From Acetobacter oryzifermentans (lineage in GTDB: Bacteria; Pseudomonadota; Alphaproteobacteria; Acetobacterales; Acetobacteraceae), in NCBI RefSeq assembly GCF_001628715.1, contig NZ_CP011120.1, positions 1 through 64,000 on the forward strand: a stretch of 64,000 nt of DNA, written 5' to 3'. The notes beneath the pieces are model-generated. The model was not told the origin of the DNA and did not search any database. It saw only the letters and a program-made list of their open reading frames with translations. Positions 8,487 through 17,597 of the stretch are shown one piece after another. A program made the translations under genes and the position numbers. The stretch's first letter is position 1. Each line of letters starts with the position of its first letter.

Positions 8487-11351
8487 ATGAAAAAATCAGA
8501 ATTTTCCGGTCAGCAGAGCATCCGGGTGCGTGGTGCGCGAGTTCATAATCTAAAAAACGTGGATATTGATATCCCGCGTGATAAGCTGACAGTCATGACT
8601 GGGCTTTCTGGGTCTGGCAAATCTTCTTTGGCGTTTGATACAATCTACGCTGAAGGGCAGCGCCGCTATGTGGAAAGCCTTTCGGCCTATGCGCGCCAGT
8701 TTCTGGAGTTGATGGGCAAGCCGGATGTAGATTCCATAGAGGGTCTTTCCCCGGCAATTTCTATTGAGCAGAAAACAACATCAAAAAACCCGCGTTCTAC
8801 CGTTGGTACTGTTACGGAAATTTACGATTACATGCGCTTGCTTTGGGCGCGGGCAGGCGTGCCATATTCTCCAGCTACCGGGTTGCCAATTGAAGCGCAA
8901 ACAGTCACCCAGATGGTTGACCGTATTATGGCGTTGCCGGAGGGAACACGCCTGATGCTTCTCTCCCCCGTTATTCGTGATAGAAAAGGGGAATACCGGA
9001 AGGAACTGGCAGAGCTTCAGCGTAAAGGTTTTACACGCGTAAAAGTAGATGGAACGCTGTACGAAGTTGATGATGTTCCTAGCCTGAACAGAAAGTTACG
9101 CCACACTGTAGAAGTTGTGGTTGACCGTGTTGTGGTAAAAGAAGGGCTTGAAACGCGCCTTGCAGACAGCCTTGAAACAGCCTTGGGGCTTTCTGATGGC
9201 ATTGTGTATGCTGAAGAAGTTTCAAAAGATGAAAACAAGAAAACAGAAAAGCTTGTTTTCTCATCACATTTTTCCTGCCCAGTAAGTGGGTTTACACTGG
9301 AAGAAATTGAGCCTCGGCTATTTTCTTTCAATGCGCCACAAGGGGCGTGTCCGGCTTGTGATGGCATTGGTGTGGAAACCTACTTCAACCCGCATCTTAT
9401 TGTGCCGGATGAAAGCCTTAGTCTTACAAAAGGTGCTATAGCGCCATGGAAAGATGCGAAATCTCCATTATTGGAACAGACGCTTGAAAGTTTGGCACAG
9501 CATTTTTCTGTAAATATGGATACACCATGGAAGGATCTTCCAGAAAATGTGCGAGACGGTATTCTTTATGGCACTTCTGAAAATGTAGATTTCACCTATA
9601 AAGATGGCAGGAAAAGCTATGTTGTTTCCAAACCATTTGAAGGTGTTATTAAAAGCTTAGAAAAACGCTTGCGCACTACAGAAAGCATGTGGGTAAGGGA
9701 AGAACTTTCCAGATATCAATCTGAAAAAGCATGTCATGTGTGTGAAGGTGCGCGATTGCGGCCAGAGGCGCTTTCTGTGCGTGTAGCTCATAAGAATATT
9801 GCACAAGCCTGTGAGTTACCTATAGGGCAAGCTCTGGATTGGTTTGATACAGTTCTGCCAACCCTTACGCCGCAAAGGGCCGAAATTGCACGCCGTATCC
9901 TGCGTGAGATTTTAGAACGTTTGAAGTTTCTTGATGATGTGGGATTGGAATACCTTACCCTTTCAAGAAGTTCAGCAACCCTTTCTGGGGGGGAAAGCCA
10001 GCGTATTCGCCTTGCTAGTCAGATTGGTTCCGGGCTGACAGGTGTTTTGTATGTTCTGGATGAACCTTCTATTGGCCTTCATCAACGTGATAATGAACGT
10101 CTGCTTGGCACATTGCAGCGTTTGAAAAACCTTGGAAATACTCTGATTGTTGTTGAACATGATGAAGATGCCATTAGAAGTGCAGACTGGCTTGTGGATA
10201 TGGGGCCGGGTGCGGGTGTGAATGGTGGTACAATTGTTGCCCAAGGTACACCAGCAGAGGTTGCCAAATCTCCCGATAGTTTGACAGGAGCCTATCTTTC
10301 TGGGCGCAAGAAAATTGATGTTCCTGCTGAACGTCGGAAAATAAATAAAAAGAAAATTCTGACAGTTGAAGGTGCTACAGGCCATAATCTGAAAAATGTA
10401 ACAGCCCGTTTTCCGCTTGGTACGTTCACCTGTGTAACTGGTGTATCGGGTAGCGGAAAATCTACACTGGTTATTGATACACTCTATAAAGCACTTTCTC
10501 GCCAGTTGATGGGGGCAGGCACATCTCCAGAACCTTATAAGCGCATTAAGGGGATGGAGCTGCTAGACAAGATTATTGATATTGACCAATCCCCTATTGG
10601 GCGCACACCGCGTTCCAACCCGGCAACCTATACAGATCTTTTTACACCCATAAGAGATTGGTTTGCGGAACTTCCTGAAAGTAAAGCAAGGGGTTACAAA
10701 CCCGGCCGCTTTTCCTTCAATGTAAAAGGTGGGCGTTGTGAAGCATGCCAAGGTGATGGTGTTATTAAAATTGAAATGCACTTTCTGCCAGATGTGTTTG
10801 TAACGTGTGATGCCTGTAAAGGGCAGCGCTATAACCGTGAAACACTTGATATTAAGTTCCGCGGTAAATCCATTGCCGATGTGCTTGCCATGAGTGTGGA
10901 TGAAGCTCTCCCTTATTTTTCAGCCCAGTCTCGTATTAGGGATAGGCTGGCCATTTTGCAAAAAGTTGGGTTGGGATATGTCGCATTAGGGCAGCAGGCC
11001 ACGACCCTTTCAGGGGGAGAAGCGCAGCGTGTTAAGCTTTCCAAGGAACTGGCACGTAGGGCAACGGGGCGCACTCTGTATATTCTGGATGAACCAACAA
11101 CAGGGTTACATACGGAAGATGTAAGAAAACTTCTGGAGGTTTTGCATGCTCTTGTTGATCAGGGAAACACAGTTGTTGTGATCGAACATAACCTGGAGGT
11201 TATAAAAACGGCAGACTGGATTATAGATGTTGGCCCAGAAGGTGGTGATGGTGGTGGACAAATTGTTGCCGAAGGTACACCAGAAGATATTGCAGCATGC
11301 CCGGAAAGTTACACAGGCCGGTTTCTTGCTCCACTGTTAGTGAAAAAATAA
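8487..11351 (+). CDS. uvrA: Excinuclease ABC subunit A
   Basis: Damage-recognition ATPase of nucleotide excision repair, working with UvrB. The product of 954 residues has two ABC modules: Walker [10 protein letters not shown] and GVSGSGKST, signatures LSGGESQR and LSGGEAQR, and Walker B segments ending LDEPS and LDEPTTGLH. The zinc-finger CXXC pairs ([33 protein letters not shown]) are present. The ATG at 8487 gives the usual N-terminus; upstream in-frame TTG codons do not. I see no GTTC-N7-GTTC alphaproteobacterial LexA box in the 238-bp gap before it. Its stop overlaps the next start (TAATG). Confidence 0.98.
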   Translation: MKKSEFSGQQSIRVRGARVHNLKNVDIDIPRDKLTVMTGLSGSGKSSLAFDTIYAEGQRRYVESLSAYARQFLELMGKPDVDSIEGLSPAISIEQKTTSKNPRSTVGTVTEIYDYMRLLWARAGVPYSPATGLPIEAQTVTQMVDRIMALPEGTRLMLLSPVIRDRKGEYRKELAELQRKGFTRVKVDGTLYEVDDVPSLNRKLRHTVEVVVDRVVVKEGLETRLADSLETALGLSDGIVYAEEVSKDENKKTEKLVFSSHFSCPVSGFTLEEIEPRLFSFNAPQGACPACDGIGVETYFNPHLIVPDESLSLTKGAIAPWKDAKSPLLEQTLESLAQHFSVNMDTPWKDLPENVRDGILYGTSENVDFTYKDGRKSYVVSKPFEGVIKSLEKRLRTTESMWVREELSRYQSEKACHVCEGARLRPEALSVRVAHKNIAQACELPIGQALDWFDTVLPTLTPQRAEIARRILREILERLKFLDDVGLEYLTLSRSSATLSGGESQRIRLASQIGSGLTGVLYVLDEPSIGLHQRDNERLLGTLQRLKNLGNTLIVVEHDEDAIRSADWLVDMGPGAGVNGGTIVAQGTPAEVAKSPDSLTGAYLSGRKKIDVPAERRKINKKKILTVEGATGHNLKNVTARFPLGTFTCVTGVSGSGKSTLVIDTLYKALSRQLMGAGTSPEPYKRIKGMELLDKIIDIDQSPIGRTPRSNPATYTDLFTPIRDWFAELPESKARGYKPGRFSFNVKGGRCEACQGDGVIKIEMHFLPDVFVTCDACKGQRYNRETLDIKFRGKSIADVLAMSVDEALPYFSAQSRIRDRLAILQKVGLGYVALGQQATTLSGGEAQRVKLSKELARRATGRTLYILDEPTTGLHTEDVRKLLEVLHALVDQGNTVVVIEHNLEVIKTADWIIDVGPEGGDGGGQIVAEGTPEDIAACPESYTGRFLAPLLVKK

Positions 11352-12190
11352 TGAAAAAATCTTTTTTTTCTTTAGCTATTATCGGGTTTTCTGCTCTGTT
11401 TGCAAATGGAGCAGAAACGCGCAATGCAGTGGCAGAAACAGCATGCTCTGCCCTGCCCTCTTCTGTGCTGTTTGAAAAACAGACATGGACAGAAATTCAG
11501 TCTGATATTGCGTGCGGGGTTACAACTATTATTATTCCCGTTGGTGGAACAGAACAGAGTGGGCCCTATATAGCTGTTGGCAAGCATAACACACGTGTTA
11601 TGGACATAGCGCAAAAGATAGCTGAAAAATCCGGAAAAATCCTTGTAGCACCAGTTGTTTCATATGTTCCAGAAGGTGGGATTTCTCCCCGCACTTCGCA
11701 CATGAAGTTTCCGGGAACCATCACAATACCCGCAGATGTTTTTGAGAAATTGATGGCGTCTGCGGCAAAAAGTTTTCAGGTACAAGGGTTCCGTCTGATT
11801 GTTTTTATTGGCGATCATGGCGGTTATCAGAAATCTTTGGATAAAGTGGCTACGCAACTTAATAAGGAGTGGTTTGGCACCCAAGTTCAGGCTCTTTATG
11901 TAAAGCAATATTATAGCGTCATACCGCATCAGTATGCTCAGTGGCTTAGCCAGCATGGATATGCAAAAGATGTTGGTATGCATGCAGATATAAGTGATAC
12001 ATCACTCATGCTGGCGATTGATCCAACAATGGTAAGACTGGATGCATTACAAAAATCTGGCACGCCATCTAGCGTGCAGGGTATTTATGGGGGAGATCCG
12101 CGTAAAGCATCGGCCAGTTTGGGGCAAATAGGTATCAATATGCAGATAACTGCGGCAATTTCTGCTATTAACGATGCGCGAAATAAATAA
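11351..12190 (+). CDS. Exported creatininase-family hydrolase
   Basis: A 279-residue protein with a signal peptide (about residues 1-21). It has the creatininase fold pattern: PVGGTEQSGPYIAVGKHN (Glu68), a GDHGG block near 155-158, and HADISDT at 211-217. Creatininase-type amidohydrolases bind two metals through Glu, His, Asp, His and Glu. Here the usual EQHGPH has Ser for the first His, and the late Glu of HAGE is absent. It may be a divergent amidase of unknown substrate, or may not be a creatininase-type enzyme. It starts inside the uvrA stop codon, so translation is coupled. Why an exported hydrolase should be tied to uvrA is not apparent. Confidence 0.8.
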   Translation: MKKSFFSLAIIGFSALFANGAETRNAVAETACSALPSSVLFEKQTWTEIQSDIACGVTTIIIPVGGTEQSGPYIAVGKHNTRVMDIAQKIAEKSGKILVAPVVSYVPEGGISPRTSHMKFPGTITIPADVFEKLMASAAKSFQVQGFRLIVFIGDHGGYQKSLDKVATQLNKEWFGTQVQALYVKQYYSVIPHQYAQWLSQHGYAKDVGMHADISDTSLMLAIDPTMVRLDALQKSGTPSSVQGIYGGDPRKASASLGQIGINMQITAAISAINDARNK

Positions 12191-12258
12191 GTGGAAGTTG
12201 TTTTATAGAGTAGAAGGTAGGTTTTCTACTTAAAAAAGATTAGAATAGACCTTATTAA

Positions 12259-12305
12259 GGCACCATGATAAATCCAACCTGATATAATAGATAAATCATG
12301 GTGCC
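12259..12305 (+). promoter_or_regulatory. 11-bp inverted repeat around a TATAAT box
   Basis: GGCACCATGAT (12259-12269) is repeated exactly inverted as ATCATGGTGCC (12295-12305). The 25-bp interval contains TATAAT at 12283-12288. The pair would suit a two-site operator, or a hairpin in the transcript, controlling the beta-propeller gene that starts at 12328. No good -35 hexamer was seen. Confidence 0.5.
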
Positions 12306-12327
12306 AGAGATAATGAGGTATAGTGTA

Positions 12328-13596
12328 ATGGCTTCCAAAGCCTATTTGATAGCAGCAACGACTTTAGCTGCGGTAATGAGCGCTGGAACGGCAGCATTTG
12401 CGCAGGATACAACGCCGGTGGCTCCGCCGATTCAGCCTCCGGTGGCTGAAGCTCCTGCACCTGTAACCGCACCCGTTTCTACCCCTGTTCCGGAAAACGC
12501 AACAACTTTAGCTACAAAGATTGAAACAATACCGGGTATGCCCCCCGTTATTGATCCAAATAACCTTTATAGTGAAACGCGGGCCGATAATATTGCACCG
12601 GAAGTAGCACAAGATCCAGCGCGTATTTATGTGCCAAATCTGCGCTCAAATGATGTTTCTGTTATTGATCCTGCAACTTCAAAAGTAGTGGATCGTTTTT
12701 CTGTTGGTAAAAGCCCACAACACGTTGTGCCATCGTGGGATCTACGCACATTATGGGTAACCAATAATGCAGAAGGCACAACAAATGGTAGCCTGACGCC
12801 AATAGATCCGCGCACAGCCAAGCCTGGGCCAGCTGTGCAGGTGGACGATCCTTACAACATGTATTTTACGCCAGATGGCAAATCAGCCATTGTTGTAGCA
12901 GAGGCGCGTAAGCGGCTGGATTTTAGAGACCCGCATACAATGGCTTTGCAGGAATCTGTTGAAGTTCCGCAATGTAAGGGCGTGAATCATGCTGATTTCT
13001 CGATTGATGGACGTTATGCCATTTTCACATGTGAATTTGGGGGGCACCTTGTAAAAGTTGACACCGTAAATAAGAAAGTTTTGGGTTATCTGGCGCTTTC
13101 AAGTGGTGGCATGCCACAGGATATTCTGATCTCTCCAAATGGAAAAACCTTTTACGTTGCGGATATGATGGCAGACGGCGTTTTCCTTGTTGATGGGGAT
13201 ACGTTTAAGGAAACAGGCTTTATCCATACGGGTGTGGGTACGCACGGTTTGTATCCTAGCCGCGATGGTACAAAAATGTATGTAGCTAACCGTGGTTCTC
13301 ATAAAATTCATGGTAAGCCGCATAGCAAGGCTGGTGGTGTTTCTGTAATTGATTTTGCAACCAACAAGATTGTGGCTGATTGGCCTATTCCTGGTGGGGG
13401 TAGCCCCGATATGGGGAATGTAAGCGCAGATGGTAAAAGCCTATGGCTTTCCGGGCGGTTTGATGATGTTGTTTACAGAATCAACACCGATGATGGTTCC
13501 ATGATCAAAATCCCGGTTGGTGCGGAACCCCACGGTCTTACCGTATGGCCGCAGCCTGGCCGGTATTGCATCGGTCATACAGGTATTTTACGTTAA
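12328..13596 (+). CDS. Exported YVTN-type beta-propeller protein
   Basis: A 422-residue secreted protein. A signal peptide (about 1-26, ending AFAQ) is followed by a Pro/Ala/Val-rich linker and then by repeated blades of the YVTN/cytochrome-D1-like propeller type (IYVPNLRSNDVSVID, TLWVTNNAEG, KMYVANRGSH, SVIDFATNKIV). Such proteins bind ligands or partners in the periplasm; no catalytic residues are recognisable. The ATG at 12328 is preceded by GAGG at good spacing, which decides the start over upstream ATGs. An inverted repeat framing a TATAAT precedes it and a strong terminator follows, so it is a single-gene unit. Confidence 0.85.
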   Translation: MASKAYLIAATTLAAVMSAGTAAFAQDTTPVAPPIQPPVAEAPAPVTAPVSTPVPENATTLATKIETIPGMPPVIDPNNLYSETRADNIAPEVAQDPARIYVPNLRSNDVSVIDPATSKVVDRFSVGKSPQHVVPSWDLRTLWVTNNAEGTTNGSLTPIDPRTAKPGPAVQVDDPYNMYFTPDGKSAIVVAEARKRLDFRDPHTMALQESVEVPQCKGVNHADFSIDGRYAIFTCEFGGHLVKVDTVNKKVLGYLALSSGGMPQDILISPNGKTFYVADMMADGVFLVDGDTFKETGFIHTGVGTHGLYPSRDGTKMYVANRGSHKIHGKPHSKAGGVSVIDFATNKIVADWPIPGGGSPDMGNVSADGKSLWLSGRFDDVVYRINTDDGSMIKIPVGAEPHGLTVWPQPGRYCIGHTGILR

Positions 13597-13621
13597 AAGT
13601 AGAACCTAAAGAATGTTTTTG

Positions 13622-13657
13622 AAAAAAGCCTTTCTTGTTTCAAGAAAGGCTTTTTTT
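13622..13657 (+). terminator. Rho-independent terminator after the propeller gene
   Basis: A perfect 10-bp stem GCCTTTCTTG/CAAGAAAGGC with a 3-nt loop, A-run before and T-run after. Confidence 0.93.
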
Positions 13658-13677
13658 ATGGGATATAGGAAAGCGGT

Positions 13678-14910
13678 ATGTCTGATTTTCAGAATGAAAA
13701 TATTGAAAATAATAATGCAAAAAACAAACTTTCTTCATTTCAAAAATTATCTCCTGCGCAGGAGTTGCTGAAGAAAGATATTCTTGAGTTTTGCAAAGAT
13801 CATCAAAAAGATGAACACGCTATTTTTGTTATAGAAGGTAATGCAGGAACGGGAAAAAGTCTTGTGATAAATTCTATTTTTAATGATTTGCAGCATATGT
13901 CCAGGAATGATCATCTGGGAGGCTGTTTTTCGGGTAAAGAAAATTATCTTATTGTGAATCATCCTGAAATGATGAAGCTATATACGAATATTTCAGAAGA
14001 TTTCCCATATATCAGGAAAAAGGATTTTGAACGCCCAACAACATTTATAAATAAAATGAATAAATTAGGAAAAAGGGCGGATGTTGTTCTGATTGATGAA
14101 GCACATCTTCTTTTAACACGTTCTGATAAATACAATAGATTTAACCAAAACAATCATTTGGAAGAGATTATAAAACTTGCTCGTATTGTTATCCTTGTGT
14201 TTGATGAAAAACAGGTTTTAAAGTTTAAAAGTTATTGGAATAAAAAAACGCTTTCAAAAATACTAGAAGATTTCCCGGCAAGGGCATTCTATCTGACAGA
14301 TCAATTTCGAATGCATGCAAACGCGGATGTTCTGGAGTGGATAAAAAATTTCTGTTCAAAAAAAGTGACATCTTTCCCAAAAAAGCAGAATTTTGATTTC
14401 AGATGCTTTGAAGATGCTCAAGAAATGTACGAGTTGATCAAGCAGAAAAACAACCAGTATGGATTGTCACGCATTGTGGCAACTTATGATTACCCATACA
14501 GGTTGGATGGAAAAGAGCACTTTATTGATGAAGGGCGTTTTCATTTACGGTGGGATCTCTCAAAACCAGACGAAAAATTGCCTTGGGCAGAACGGCCAGA
14601 TACCATCAATGAGGTTGGATCTGTTTATACAGTGCAGGGGTTTGATCTGAACTATGTGGGCCTTATTCTGGGCCCTTCCGTTACGTATGATGCACAAGCA
14701 GATTGCTTGCGCCTAGACCCGGCGCGGTATGAAGATGGTGCAGCATTTGCGGGCAAAGATGCCTTGGCTCAACCAGAACAGGTTAAAGAGCAAATCATGC
14801 TCAACGCTATCAATGTGCTTATGACAAGATCCGTAAAGGGGCTCTATATTTACGCGCATGATTCAGCTTTGAGGGAAAAATTGCTGCAAGAGCAATCATT
14901 GCGCAGCTAA
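13678..14910 (+). CDS. DUF2075 (Schlafen group 3-like) helicase/ATPase
   Basis: A 410-residue P-loop protein. Walker A GNAGTGKS is at 54-61, Walker B VVLIDEAH with DEAH at 140-143, QFRMH at about 209-213, and a C-terminal VLMTRSVKGLYIY block like motif VI of superfamily 1 helicases. This order defines the DUF2075 family, found in stand-alone form or fused to nuclease domains in defence and restriction loci. No nuclease domain is visible here. The first 770 bp or so are much AT-richer than the last 450 bp. It follows a terminator and has no defence genes beside it. Its role is unknown; it could be nucleic-acid processing or anti-phage. Confidence 0.82.
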   Translation: MSDFQNENIENNNAKNKLSSFQKLSPAQELLKKDILEFCKDHQKDEHAIFVIEGNAGTGKSLVINSIFNDLQHMSRNDHLGGCFSGKENYLIVNHPEMMKLYTNISEDFPYIRKKDFERPTTFINKMNKLGKRADVVLIDEAHLLLTRSDKYNRFNQNNHLEEIIKLARIVILVFDEKQVLKFKSYWNKKTLSKILEDFPARAFYLTDQFRMHANADVLEWIKNFCSKKVTSFPKKQNFDFRCFEDAQEMYELIKQKNNQYGLSRIVATYDYPYRLDGKEHFIDEGRFHLRWDLSKPDEKLPWAERPDTINEVGSVYTVQGFDLNYVGLILGPSVTYDAQADCLRLDPARYEDGAAFAGKDALAQPEQVKEQIMLNAINVLMTRSVKGLYIYAHDSALREKLLQEQSLRS

Positions 14911-15144
14911 GCCCTTCCTTAATGCTGGAAGGCCGAGAGCTTCTCACTTCATAACTGCATGGCAGATTTGCCGAACGGCAAGGGAAACATTCTGTCATGT
15001 AAAATTAAGGAAAGTTGATTATTCAAAGAAAATTAACCTCAAAAGAGCTGTTTTTCTTTGGATACAGGACTTGTTTCGTACGCATTCTAATGCCAACTGA
15101 AAGGTAACAAGTTCTCTTTCCTCATTACTCAGGCTCAACTGGTC

Positions 15145-15705
15145 ATGTTCATAGAAACCGAAGGCACACCTAATCCTGCTACGCTCAAATTTCTGCCGGG
15201 GCAGGCTGTTATGGGCGATGCTGGCACTATTGATTTTATTGATGCTGATGCCGTAGCCGGTCGTTCTCCTTTGGCTGAGGCTTTGTTTGCCCTTCCGGGT
15301 GTTTCCCGTGTGTTTTTAGGGAATGACTTTGTGTCTGTAACAAAAGCAGATTCCGAAGATTGGGAAGAACTGCGCCCGCAAATTCTGTCCACTCTGATGG
15401 ATCATTTTGTGGCAGGGCATCCTGTGGTGGCAGAAGGCGTGGCGGTTACAGAAGATGCAACCGCGCCGGAAGACGAAGAAATTGTAACCCAAATTAAGGA
15501 ACTGCTAGACACACGCGTACGCCCAGCCGTGGCAGGTGATGGCGGAGATATTGTTTTCCGTGGTTATCGCAATGGCATTGTACGGCTGACCATGCAGGGG
15601 GCTTGTTCGGGGTGTCCATCTTCCCGCGCAACACTCAAGCATGGTGTAGAAAACATGCTACGCCATTACGTGCCAGAAGTGGTTTCTGTTGAACAGGTAG
15701 ATTAA
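15145..15705 (+). CDS. NifU/Nfu-type Fe-S cluster carrier
   Basis: A 186-residue protein with the N-terminal Nfu domain (FIETEGTPNPATLKFLPG) and a C-terminal NifU-like domain containing the cluster-binding CSGCPSS. Nfu proteins carry 4Fe-4S clusters to apo-enzymes in the cytosol. The two-domain layout and length are typical of alphaproteobacterial and mitochondrial-type Nfu1. Upstream is a 234-bp gap in which I see no clear feature apart from a weak stem CCTTCC/GGAAGG near 14914-14934. It reads in the same direction as rutE, 113 nt away. Confidence 0.93.
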   Translation: MFIETEGTPNPATLKFLPGQAVMGDAGTIDFIDADAVAGRSPLAEALFALPGVSRVFLGNDFVSVTKADSEDWEELRPQILSTLMDHFVAGHPVVAEGVAVTEDATAPEDEEIVTQIKELLDTRVRPAVAGDGGDIVFRGYRNGIVRLTMQGACSGCPSSRATLKHGVENMLRHYVPEVVSVEQVD

Positions 15706-15818
15706 GCACACTGCACCTGTCTGCTTTTGTCGCGCTTCAAAGCGTGGCATAGTAAAGCAGGCAGGTGTTTTTTATGCCTGCCCTTTCAATGATAGATGCA
15801 AGACAGGGCAAGATACAT

Positions 15819-16403
15819 ATGCTGGATGAAAACGGGCTGGATCTCCTTTTCAGAAAGGCGCGTACGCCCCTCCGCTGGACAACCCGCACAGTTGAAGAAG
15901 ATGTGCTGCGCCAGCTTTATGATCTCACAAAATTTGGCCCAACATCCGGCAATTGTAGCCCTGCCCGGTTTGTTTTTATTACCGGTTCAGATGGGCGTGA
16001 GAAACTGCGCCCAGCTTTGTCTGCGGGCAACGTTAATCGGGTTATGGGGGCGCCTGTTATTGCCATTGTCGCGCATGACCCATTGTTTTTTGAACAGTTG
16101 CCGCGTTTGTGTCCGCAGGAAAACCTGCGTTCATGGTTTGCATCAGACGTTGGGTTGGCAGAAGAAACTGCTTTTCGTAACGGCACGCTCCAGGGGGCTT
16201 ATATGATTATGGCAGCGCGTGCCCTTGGGGTGGACGCTTTGCCTATTTCTGGGTTTGACCAAGCGTTGGTGGAAGATGCTTTTCTGGCCGAACAAGGGTG
16301 GCGCGCAAATTTTCTGCTGTGTCTGGGATATGGAGATTTTGAAAACCAGCCACCACGTGCGCCTCGTTTGGCGTTTGAAGAAGCCTGCTGCGTGGTTTCA
16401 TGA
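15819..16403 (+). CDS. rutE: RutE/HadB-type malonic semialdehyde reductase (nitroreductase family)
   Basis: A flavin oxidoreductase of 194 residues. FGPTSGNCSPARFVFI, RSWFASD, AEETAFRN and PRLAFEEAC align with E. coli RutE, which reduces malonic semialdehyde from uracil breakdown. No other rut genes are in the window, so the real substrate may be another aldehyde or nitro compound. The reading frame is open from 15765, but the ATG at 15819 gives the family length. It overlaps tsaB by 4 nt (ATGA). Confidence 0.88.
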   Translation: MLDENGLDLLFRKARTPLRWTTRTVEEDVLRQLYDLTKFGPTSGNCSPARFVFITGSDGREKLRPALSAGNVNRVMGAPVIAIVAHDPLFFEQLPRLCPQENLRSWFASDVGLAEETAFRNGTLQGAYMIMAARALGVDALPISGFDQALVEDAFLAEQGWRANFLLCLGYGDFENQPPRAPRLAFEEACCVVS

Positions 16404-17092
16404 TGGTACAGCGTATTCTGGTTCTGGATGGTAGCCCGGCAGGAGAGTCGGCTTGTGGAATGGCTGCATGTGTTCAGGTTGAGAGGGATAAGCTTTTGGT
16501 GCTGCATGCCGAGGTTGTTGCTGGCAAGCAGGCAGCAGAAAGCATTAATCTTCTTGCCGATAAGGTTTTACAACAAGCAGGATGGGGCGCTGAAACCGGC
16601 GTACAGCCAGACCTTGTGGCCGTGGTTGTGGGGCCGGGATCTTTTACAGGGTTGCGGGCATCTTGTGCTGTAGCCGCTGGGTTTGCACTGGGCGCAGGCT
16701 GCCCAGTGGTGGGCGTAACACGAGCAGAAGCACTGACACCTGCACTGGATGCAGAATTGCAGAGGTATCCAGAGTTAAAAGGGTGGATGGTGATAACGCC
16801 AGCGCGTCGTGGCCGAGTGTTTGTAGAGGATGCTCAGCAAGTCCGTGCCGTCATGATAGCCAATTGGCATCCGCCAGAAGGAAGCTGGTTGGTGGCGGGG
16901 GATGCCTGTGAGGCTCTTTCTTTTTCACATGCTGTTTACTCTCCATTACACACACCAACACCAGAGCAAATTGCAAGTGCAGCGTTAAAGCGCCAAATGG
17001 GTAAGCTGCCTTTGCTAGATCCTGTTCCACTGTACGTAGATCCGCCAGAAGCCAAGCTCCCGGCGGATGGATTAAGAGCCAAACCAGTTTGA
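16400..17092 (+). CDS. tsaB: tRNA threonylcarbamoyladenosine biosynthesis protein TsaB
   Basis: Partner of TsaD in forming t6A37 in tRNAs that read ANN codons. The 230-residue product has the family opening ILVLDGSPA, an ASKHA-type fold and the GPGSFTGLRASCAVAAGFA block that defines TsaB. It is the middle gene of rutE-tsaB-rimI, with 4-nt overlaps at both ends indicating translational coupling. tsaD and tsaE are not in the window. Confidence 0.93.
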   Translation: MMVQRILVLDGSPAGESACGMAACVQVERDKLLVLHAEVVAGKQAAESINLLADKVLQQAGWGAETGVQPDLVAVVVGPGSFTGLRASCAVAAGFALGAGCPVVGVTRAEALTPALDAELQRYPELKGWMVITPARRGRVFVEDAQQVRAVMIANWHPPEGSWLVAGDACEALSFSHAVYSPLHTPTPEQIASAALKRQMGKLPLLDPVPLYVDPPEAKLPADGLRAKPV

Positions 17093-17547
17093 CTGTGCAT
17101 GTGCAGGAAGCCAGCGTTGTTTACGCACCTTTGCTGGCTAATATACATACCCAGTGCTTTGGTGCAGGCGCACAGTGGGATGAAGCAGCCATAACGGCTT
17201 TGCTGTCATCTCCGGGTGTGCAGGCAGGTCTGGTTATGGTGAAAGATCAACCAGCGGGCTTTATAATGTTGCGAAGCGTGGTGGATGAAGCAGAGGTTTT
17301 AACCATCTGCATTCTGCCAGAAAATAGAAAGCGCGGTTTGGCGCAACGTTTGCTGGCATGGTGCATACAGGTTGGGCAGCATAATGGGATGCAAAACCTG
17401 TTTTTGGAAGTGTCTGTAAACAATCAATCCGCCAGAGCCCTGTATGAAAAACAGGGCTTTGAAAAACTGGGTTTACGTAAAAAATATTATGAAGATGGAT
17501 CGGATGCCTTGGTTTTGGGTCGATCCTGCCAAGCAGTAAGCCCTTAG
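17089..17547 (+). CDS. rimI: RimI-type ribosomal protein N-acetyltransferase
   Basis: A GNAT acetyltransferase of 152 residues, with the acetyl-CoA loop ENRKRGLAQRLL and the conserved LEVSVNNQSARALYEKQGF with G(L)RKKYYEDGSDA after it, as in RimI, which acetylates ribosomal protein S18 and other N-termini. It starts at a TTG (17089) inside the tsaB stop, or at the GTG six bases later. The tsaB-rimI pairing is conserved across bacteria and supports the call. Confidence 0.9.
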   Translation: MTVHVQEASVVYAPLLANIHTQCFGAGAQWDEAAITALLSSPGVQAGLVMVKDQPAGFIMLRSVVDEAEVLTICILPENRKRGLAQRLLAWCIQVGQHNGMQNLFLEVSVNNQSARALYEKQGFEKLGLRKKYYEDGSDALVLGRSCQAVSP

Positions 17548-17597
17548 CCAAACAGAAGTAACTCTGCATAACCAAGGGCTGTTATTTTAGAAGCGGC

